From positions 165,563 through 229,562 of the forward strand of contig CAMXCT020004001.1 of assembly GCA_947184155.2 (NCBI GenBank): DNA of 64,000 nucleotides, written 5' to 3'. A program made the translations under genes and the position numbers. The notes under the pieces are model-generated. The model had not been told where the DNA came from, did no database searches, and saw nothing but the letters and a program-made list of their open reading frames with translations. This DNA is from Cladocopium goreaui. Lineage: Eukaryota; Sar; Dinophyceae; Suessiales; Symbiodiniaceae. Below are positions 58,601 through 64,000 of the stretch, piece by piece (position 1 is the first letter of the stretch; every line of letters begins with the position of its first letter).

Positions 58601-61600
58601 AAAAGCCGGATGATACTGAGGTTGCCTTGAAGAATTCTGCGGAAGTTCAGGGTCCACCGCATCCAACTTCATCTTCCCCATCTTTTCTCTGGTTTTCCCG
58701 GAACCCATCGACCCAAGCCATGCTCCCCTGGCTTTTCGTTGCTTCCTCTCTGGCGTTTCTGGTGCCGATGCTTCCAATCCTCCGGCGGTCGAGATCCTGT
58801 GGTTGTTACCATCGCTTGGAGGGATGAGGTGGGACAGGTTATGGCTGGTTGGTGGTGACTGGAACCATGGAATTTTATGACTTTCCATTCAGTTGGGAAT
58901 TTCATCATCCCAACTGACTTTCACTCATATATTTTTCAGAGGGGTGAGTCCACCACCAACCAGATGGGATCCCAGCTGTTTGGGGCGGTATGGTTGGAAC
59001 TCATCCCATGGCCATGGCTCCCATTGCCATGGTCACATCGACGGAGCGCGAAGTTGGAGATGGCCGAGTTGTTGGAGAGACACCGTGTTGGGAAGTTGAT
59101 CATGAAACTTCGGACCGGAGTTACTCCGGAGTTGGCTTTGAGAAGCGCGTTGAAGAAAAAAGGACCGGCTGGGTGTGGTGCCATGGAAGCCATGTTCCAT
59201 GGCACCAATGCTCTGATGATTGGACCGTCTGAGGTTTGAAAACGGACCTGGAGTCCAAATTTTCGGTTGGCGTCCCAGCGTTTTCGGCATTTGGTTGGGG
59301 CTATGAACCAGAGGCATAAGGATCATAAGGTGGGAGGTTCAGATGGTTCAGGGCATACGACTCCTTGCCTCCTTGGATCATCATAGATCAAATGGGATCA
59401 AATGGATCAAGCTATGAACATATCAACATGAATCGCAACTAAAACTCCTTTGCAAATAGGATGATCCCACTTGATCCCACTTGAATGGCTGCCTTAGGCA
59501 ATCGGTTTCATATGATTTGCACTTTCAATTCGTTTTGATGGTTATGGATGATCTTCCAGACCGCTAGCTTGTGATATCAATGTGTCGCGACCGTTGCTCT
59601 TGGTGACTCTGAAACACTGACAACAACACTGTGGAGCCCGAAAGTTTTTTTCGCTTTGGAAAGGGGTTCGGAAGATGAAGATTCTCCTTTTTGGACAGCC
59701 ATTTCCCATTTCTCCATATTTTTGTTGTTTCACAGTTTCATCTTAGTTCAGTTCTGGAAGTCCAGCCAGGTGATTTTCCACAACTACGGGCAAGAGTTGG
59801 AAGTGCTCAAGGTCGACGGAAGGGATGGAAGTTCGATGGAAGTGCTTGAAGTTTCGGGAGCCTCCCATTTTAAGTTGAGGACAGTTGTGGATCATTGGAT
59901 TTCTATCATTTCTTACTGTGGTAACATCAGCAGATGGTTGTTACTGGTTGGGAATACTTGGCATATCTTGGCATACTACCTCAATGTGTCCAAAAAAAAT
60001 GCACTGCTTTCATTGCCTTTCGTAAGTGTTTTCAATGTTTTTTTTTCATTCGGTTCGCTCCTTCATTGGCAGTACCTAAGCCCAGCATGGGAGCGGTGTG
60101 TTCAAAACCCCATGCTATAAGCACCAATTTCTAGGGAGTCATCATCAGCTGGGGATCTCTATAGTAATCAACCACTCATTATTTTAGGGGGATCGCACCC
60201 AGTAAACCCCATGAAATCCCAATTAAAATCCAATGAAATCCCATAAATTTCCTAAGAAACGGCTTTTCAGATAGGTTTTTTTCAACCCCCCTGGTTTCCA
60301 AGTTGCAAGGAGCTCTATGAGAAGAATCGTGGCTCACCACAGTTTGTCCGGAACATGCCCCCCGTGGCGGGTACGGGGGCCCGGTTCAGAAGAGATCCCC
60401 TCCAAAAACCGGTTGGTTTAATCCGGAGATTAAATGTGATAAGAATTGGGGGAATAATTGGATTTATTGATCATAAAAAGCCATGATTAATTACCATTTT
60501 TTTCATAGCCATTGTTAAGCATAAATCTGTTCAACCATCCAAATATCACCAGGATTCTCAATGCTCAGATCATGGGGAAAAAACATCCTGTGTCATCAAA
60601 CATGCTAGGCTAGCTGGGAAATCCGTTAAATATGGAAGTTGTGGTTCAAATTACTGTAAAATAACCGAACTAAATCGGGAGTTGTCCACGGCCAGGTTTG
60701 AATGTTTTGAAAAAGTGGATGAACAAATTGTGCAACTAATATGTGCTAATCCAAATGAGAAAAACATTTTGCACATGAAATTTACAGTTGGCATTTTTGA
60801 TTTGAGTTGTGGTTTCTTCAAGGAACGTGGCTGCTCAAGTAAAGACAGGAACGCAAACTGCAAAACCTGACGTTGATACTGCACGGGTCCAAAGGGCAAA
60901 CCTACACTAGTTGGAAGTTTACCATTATTTACGCAATTTTACACATACATAAAACACACACAGATATAATATATATGTATATGTACAATTATGTACATTA
61001 TGTACGCATATGCACATGTCACACCCACACACCCCCACACACACACACATATGTATACTGTATACGTGTATAATGTATTATTGTACACACACATATATAT
61101 AGAGTATATGCATAGTATATACTTTGATTCACATTCGTTCAACGTTTCCATCTCATTTTAGATGTTGAAACCAACCCCGGATCTCAGATTTTATTCCCAG
61201 AGGGGCTCGATCCACTTCCCAGGCAACATCATGTGGTCGCCGGGGTCTCAGTGGTGCCTTTTCAAGCGGCCATCCATGACGGTACTTATCTCAGATTTGG
61301 TTTAAGATGTTTAAGATTTAAGATCTTTATGATTGTTATTGATTGTTTATTGGGTTTTTTCATTGAAATCACAGGTGAATAATTTCCTCAATTTGTTTTT
61401 AGCACCATATTTGGTAAGAGTTTCGAGTTTCCAGTAGATTTTCCCTTCGGATTTGGTTCTCTTAACTGCTGAAGACTCCTGCTGAATCAGTCCCCGGACC
61501 CTCCAGTCATACGCGTGTGGCCATCCATGATCGAAATCGTAAATGCCACCAGAAAATTTTGAAGGTGGCTTCTCTACAGGCCCGAACGTCGCCCAACCCA

Positions 61601-64000
61601 TACCCTCGGGTAATCAAACGTGGCAATGGAAAATCAGAAGCGTCAAGTTCGATGATTTTCTCAGCTATAAACTTCCATTTAGTCCTAGAATTTCCCAGCC
61701 AGCCACGTTTGAGATCGTTTCATGACGCAGCTATATTCCCAAAACATATATCCACAAAATATGTCCATTATATCTCAATTTTTGGTGATTTTGCATCCAT
61801 GTTGGCAACGTATTTCCTCATGATCTCCCGATGACGGATGCTTACATCCAAAAATAACCCCATTGTATCTAATGTGGTAAACCATGGTAAACCATGGTAA
61901 ACCCAATGCCATGTTTACCATCCCCAAGTCATCACCAGAGCTATGCTATGTTTACAATCCCCAGTCATGGTTGGGAATTTATCCCCATTTTAGGTGATGA
62001 ATTCCCCACTATGCTCGGACAATCAAATCTCATTATATCTCCATGATATCCCCATGGGAATTATATATTATATGTGTATTATGTCCCCATTTCAGGTCAT
62101 TAAAATCCCCATGATGTTCCATCAATCTGACTATTGGAACCTTGCCATTCGAGGCGACAATTGCTCCACCGCATCATGGAGCCCATGCGGCGCTTCCACC
62201 GGGAACCCTTGGTCATTGCTGGTGGTACGGGCCCTCGGACGATTTTTGAGCCATCAATGGTGCACATCAACGGGAAAATCGGAAGCTTGATGATTTCGTG
62301 TGATTTTCTTAAACTGGAACTGGCCCCCAAAACATGCAATTTGCTGGGTTTGGGTCTAATTAGCCCAATTTCCTTATATCTCAGTCGTTGATCCACCAGA
62401 CTTGGAGGGTTTTTGGACCTAAAGACAGAATAAGATTCCTCCTATAAATTAACCCCCACCATTTGATACCATTTGCGGATCCTTGTCCTAGGAAAACCAT
62501 ATGGGTTTTCCACATCTATGTTAGTTTGCTCCAGGGTAATCGATTATTTTTCGATCAGAGAATTGTTTGCGTTTACTCGAGGGTTCGCTGGGGGTTGGCT
62601 ACGAAAAAAAATGGGAGATGTATGCCCAAATAGAATTTGATGTTATTTTGAGCGAGTTTCTAAATGACAATAAACACATATTCAGCTTCAACCTTGGGAA
62701 TGATCCTGGACCTATAGTAATTTTTGGTATTTGACCCATACCTTTTAGATATTTAAGCATTTTTCAACTGTCAAACAGATATGAAGCAAAGATCAAGTAG
62801 CAGAAATGAGGCATACAAAGCCCAATGCCCAATGATGGTGGTAATTTGGAAGGCATACTAGCAGTGACGGGGTTTTCTCATCACCTGGATTATCAACAGT
62901 TTTGTTTTCAGAGGGACAATTCAGATATACTGATGTATCCTCATTTTCATGGATTTTATCCAACGTATTCTCCTCATTTTCTTCATACTTTAAATATCCC
63001 AATCATCATTTGTTGAACCAACTCATTTCCATGACACAGTCTTGATCTCTGGGAAATGGTTTGAGGTAAAGAAGTGAAACGCATCACCAAGATGTACAAC
63101 AAGATGGCCCCTAGACCCAGCCTGCAGAGACGAGACTGGAAGATGACCCTCAGATATGTGACATTGCGTGAGAGGTTTCCGGAGATTGATTTTCAAAGAG
63201 TGTTTTTCTGAAACATTTTGCTTTGCATCATTTTCATCATATTTCATCATATTTCATCATCTTCATTTTGCCGATATTTTCCATGTTTTTTCTTGGGGAT
63301 GATGCTTCCACTTGATTAGCAGATGTATTTTTTTTCCACATGGCAGTGTGGCTCAGCATCACCATACGTGGCACCATACGTCGCGAGGCGAAGACGTTGG
63401 TGGAATTTGAGATTGTGTGGCATCAGGCGACGAGTTGCACCAGACATGGGATAAAATATGAAGCAACAAGTGTGGGAAACTAGCCTGTTTCCACCAACAA
63501 GTATCAATAGAAAAGTAAATAATTAAAAAATAAGCCGATAAGGTAACTATGTGTGTATCGAGATAGGTAATGTATGTGCATCTGCGTGGGCACATCCACA
63601 CACACGCACAAGACGCGTATTGTTTCATCACTGTAGGTGCCAGGTTAGCAGCAAAATCCATGGCCGACCATGGCCGATTTTGATAGGCCTGGATGAGCTC
63701 CGTTGAGAACACCAAGGCGCAAACTTTTGTACACTGGTACACCAAGACGTTCGGGATATCAGGTGGTTCATCAGATGTCGGACGATTGGAGGAACGGTTC
63801 TGAAGCGATTTGAATTACAAAAAAAAAAGTCCCCAAACTTTCCAAGTAGATTCAAACTTTCCTAGTACTATGTGAGTCTCAAAATAGATTAGTTATTAGT
63901 TTACCTTTTTTTTTGGTGGGGGTAAAGTCCAAACACCGAACAATCTGCCGGATCTGTCAGCGAATTCTGAGGCCAGTTTGAATGCGACGCTGATCATCAA
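40694..64000 (+). CDS. Axonemal-type dynein heavy chain, N-terminal part (partial)
   Basis: Motor subunit of ciliary or flagellar dynein; this part is the DHC_N1 tail region that assembles with intermediate chains. Exons: 40694-40729 (DISITEAFNEAK), 40828-40889 (DNVKYLTTLEKFIEPLYSG), 41291-41340 (QIIETLPALLNS), 42093-42130 (MIHTIARYYN), 42447-42507 (SERITNLFSKITNQMIHN), 43423-43488 (LWEISPPELIKNLEVCLKLN), 43678-43737 (YQEQYNLTKNKLMTLPKGK), 44117-44191 (FDFNESLIFGRFDLFCRR), 44839-44899 (IRQLVGNFQYIVDDFKVKRH), 45358-45429 (DLLEFLNNRFDRDYVEQ), 47169-47206 (EFINQSFQNIAL), 47381-47437 (TSLKLLSKFQSVL), 59770-59811 (VIFHNYGQELEVLK), 60310-60370 (ELYEKNRGSPQFVRNMPPVA), 61223-61238 (NIMW), 62154-62221 (RQLLHRIMEPMRRF), 63072-63106 (KRITKMYNKM), 63388-63426 (AKTLVEFEIVWHQ), 63687-63716 (AWMSSVENTK), 63972-edge (ASLNATLII). 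Phases match at nearly all junctions. A few short exons are not found (42508-43422, 44192-44838, 47438-59769), nor is the N-terminus. No frameshift was seen. Eight donors are GC or GA. Confidence 0.93.
40992..41090. mobile_element. Inverted-repeat element, family D
   Basis: AACCAAACGTGGCAATGGAAA to TTTTCCAGCCAGCCACGTTTG, inside a dynein intron and immediately next to a family A copy. Confidence 0.8.
41092..41221. mobile_element. Inverted-repeat element, family A (long subtype)
   Basis: TACCCTCTGGTAAACGTTTA at the left. The right end is doubled (ACCAGAGGCTACCGGAGGGTA). Lies in the dynein intron 40890-41290. Confidence 0.8.
41400..41532. repeat. TATATC/ATATACAG simple repeat
   Basis: TATA, TATC and TATATACAG units within dynein intron 41341-42092. 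Confidence 0.85.
41546..41636. mobile_element. Short inverted repeat, minor family
   Basis: AATCCTGAAGTAGATA and TATCTACTCCAGGATGAT face each other across about 60 bp. A single half (CTATCTACTTCAGGATGAT) recurs at 19759. Confidence 0.55.
43186..43306. mobile_element. Inverted-repeat element, family A
   Basis: TACCCGAGAGGGTAAACATG to GTATGTTTACCAGAGGGTA, with rearranged left end; in a dynein intron. Confidence 0.7.
44400..44480. mobile_element. Family A fragment
   Basis: Right half only: ATGGTGATTTTCCATAGC to ATGTTAAACGACCAGAGGGT, in the dynein intron 44192-44838. Confidence 0.6.
45430..47168. other. Dynein intron, no other gene seen
   Basis: About 1.7 kb with T-rich stretches (CTTTTCGACTTTTTGGC units near 45770-45870). 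No convincing independent exon. Confidence 0.5.
47521..48336. repeat. Composite dispersed element, copy 2
   Basis: Starts AATTACTTTACTTCG, then TCCCCACCATGACATTTATA, about 32 units of TCTGGCATNCTA / ATCT type, then about six 36-42 bp units (GGTTGAGGTCCGGCAGGGAA), a GAGGAG tract, and ends CCTCACCTGGCAGGTGGGGA. Longer than copy 1 only in its tandem blocks. It lies in the large dynein intron, 80 bp after exon 47381-47437. Confidence 0.8.
48758..48822. mobile_element. Family B fragment
   Basis: Left half: CTGGTTGGTGGTTTGGAACA through CATCATCCCAACTTA; no right end. Confidence 0.7.
49122..49329. mobile_element. Inverted-repeat element, family B, with internal duplication
   Basis: CTGGCTGGTGGTTTGG at the left and two right ends (GGTCAACCACCAACCAG at about 49223-49239 and 49313-49329) separated by ATTAACCACT repeats. 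The outer ends are flanked by ATGG (49118-49121 and 49330-49333). Confidence 0.8.
49382..58223 (+). CDS. Secreted/membrane-targeted TPR-repeat protein
   Basis: About 590 residues in 13 exons: 49382-49536, 50178-50339, 50934-51138, 51442-51579, 52146-52396, 52997-about 53142, about 53355-53502, 54306-54393, 55347-55413, 56429-56533, 57073-57151, 57775-57816, 58036-58223 (TGA). It starts MRPLLLLALFSCAMAMEPDE, a signal peptide, just after CCCAG (possible spliced-leader acceptor). Family motifs appear in order: YFDQGFRLLSAFDFRRAV, CVLCQWGEAMALGPNLN, VAALTADALMNTCPWDYW, ALTLSPSHPFCIHLLVHITE, PHLIHMSFHTLMHTGDF, YPMHNLDTLSW, LLAFGRYQQIL, IWHFAAGAAAAHLGQQ, LPYDEPPSWYLPVANRLG, ELEAAAEVYRDSL, KNGWAMLGLWQLC. 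These match a bacterial/eukaryotic TPR protein family with helical repeats; the partner is unknown. Nearly all junction phases agree; exon 6/7 is unresolved. Three donors are GC. Introns hold family A, B and E elements. The gene lies inside a dynein intron. Confidence 0.92.
51606..51713. mobile_element. Inverted-repeat element, family A
   Basis: TACACTCTGGTAAACCAACG to TGTTAGTTTACCAGAGGGTA; in intron 4 of the TPR gene. Confidence 0.85.
51757..51864. mobile_element. Inverted-repeat element, family B
   Basis: CTGGTTGGTGGTTTGGAACA to AGGTCAACCACCAACCAG; 40 bp from the family A copy in the same TPR intron. A clean target duplication was not found. Confidence 0.85.
52551..52660. mobile_element. 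Inverted-repeat element, family A
   Basis: CCCTCTGGTAAACCAACGGT to TGTGAGTTTACTGGAGGGTA; in intron 5 of the TPR gene. Shares the ACCAACGGT start with the copy at 51606. Confidence 0.85.
53525..53700. repeat. AT-rich ATAATATTTAA repeat
   Basis: Irregular AATAATA and TATAGTATATA units in TPR intron 7. Confidence 0.7.
54151..54257. mobile_element. Inverted-repeat element, family E
   Basis: AATGGATTGGTTTGTTGGGG to TTTTCCCCAACAAACCAATCC. Flanked by 16-bp direct repeats ATCCAAATGAAGAAAG (54133-54148 and 54258-54273). Ends 32 bp before TPR exon 8. Confidence 0.85.
55563..55665. mobile_element. Inverted-repeat element, family A (ATAGACCC subtype)
   Basis: TACCTCTGGTAAATTAACAT to ATGTTAATTTACTGGTGGGTA, with ATAGACCCTG / CAGGGTCTAT arms; in TPR intron 9. 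Confidence 0.8.
56082..56246. mobile_element. Inverted-repeat element, family A (diverged)
   Basis: GACTACCCTCTTGGTAATTT to TATGTTCACCAGAGGATCA, with insertions inside; in TPR intron 9. Confidence 0.55.
56262..56386. mobile_element. Short inverted repeat, minor family
   Basis: AACCTAAATTGGAGGTACCT and AGTACCTCCATTTTAGGAT face each other about 80 bp apart, with CATATATAAGGCC / GGCCTTATATGG arms inside. Confidence 0.6.
58490..59239 (+). CDS. + strand gene fragment in the dynein intron
   Basis: A + frame without ATG runs from about 58632 to 58850 (STASNFIFPIFSLVFPEPID, then FLSGVSGADASNPPAVEILW). It leads into a family B element at 58845-58963. After the element two + frames are open to 59239: one reads AKLEMAELLERHRVGKLIMK then RTGVTPELALRSALKKKGPA, the other VGDGRVVGETPCWEVDHETS. 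If the element is spliced as at 33414-33494, the second frame is joined; codon quality favours the first. A - strand frame (58472-58888) is also open. The family is unknown. Confidence 0.4.
58845..58963. mobile_element. Inverted-repeat element, family B
   Basis: CTGGTTGGTGGTGACTGG to GAGTCCACCACCAACCAG with perfect ATGG flanks (58841-58844 and 58964-58967). It sits between coding-like stretches, so it may act as an intron. Confidence 0.85.
60945..61112. repeat. Mixed CA/TA simple repeat
   Basis: ACACACAGATATA, TATGTACA and CACACACAC units in the dynein intron 60371-61222. Confidence 0.85.
61611..61712. mobile_element. Inverted-repeat element, family D
   Basis: TAATCAAACGTGGCAATGGA to TTCCCAGCCAGCCACGTTTGA; in dynein intron 61239-62153. 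Best-preserved copy together with 40992. Confidence 0.85.

Noticed and set aside
60087..60134. MGAVCSKPH start resembling an N-myristoylation signal
   Set aside because: It lies in the dynein intron 59812-60309 with no supported following exon of its own.
61160..61280. DVETNPGS, close to the 2A ribosome-skipping motif
   Set aside because: The final proline is missing, and the true dynein exon is the 16-nt piece at 61223-61238 in another frame, so this lies in an intron.

Overview
The window looks like nuclear DNA of a dinoflagellate, most likely of the Symbiodinium type. Genes are cut into many short exons. Introns start with GT, GC or GA, with the AG|G context typical of dinoflagellates. 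Introns and spacers are full of short inverted-repeat elements, and there are long simple-sequence arrays. No bacterial operon, plasmid or phage feature was seen.

Two genes are recognised firmly, both on the + strand. An axonemal-type dynein heavy chain (N-terminal DHC_N1 region) runs from about 40694 off the right edge. Its exons are 16-75 nt long and were placed by family motifs plus matching splice phases. A secreted or membrane-targeted tetratricopeptide-repeat (TPR) protein gene (49382-58223, 13 exons) lies wholly inside one dynein intron of about 12.3 kb, on the same strand.

Layout. 1-7750: mostly - strand exon candidates, including a well-phased two-exon gene end at 3640-4052 whose 91-nt intron is almost entirely one inverted-repeat element. 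7885-9600: + exon candidates. 10000-10930: inverted-repeat elements. 11250-12620: repeat block and a large ACA-rich simple-sequence tract. 13190-21080: scattered + exon candidates, with one copy of a composite repeat at 20196-20656. 21955-24520: a 75-bp satellite. 24800-36415: + exon candidates, including a gene at 33302-33640 interrupted by an 88-bp inverted repeat that can be spliced out exactly. 36525-38290: ATAC microsatellite. 38300-38734: - strand ORF. 40694-64000: dynein with the nested TPR gene.

Outside the two recognised genes and the two introner-interrupted genes, exon calls rest on open frame, acceptor and donor context and codon quality only. Several equally convincing frames proved to be shadows of dynein exons (for example the - strand frame at 44079-44309), so those calls have modest confidence. 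At least five short inverted-repeat families (A-E below) recur. Families B and C carry target-site duplications, and one copy of each makes up an intron. No tRNA, rRNA or CRISPR array was recognised.
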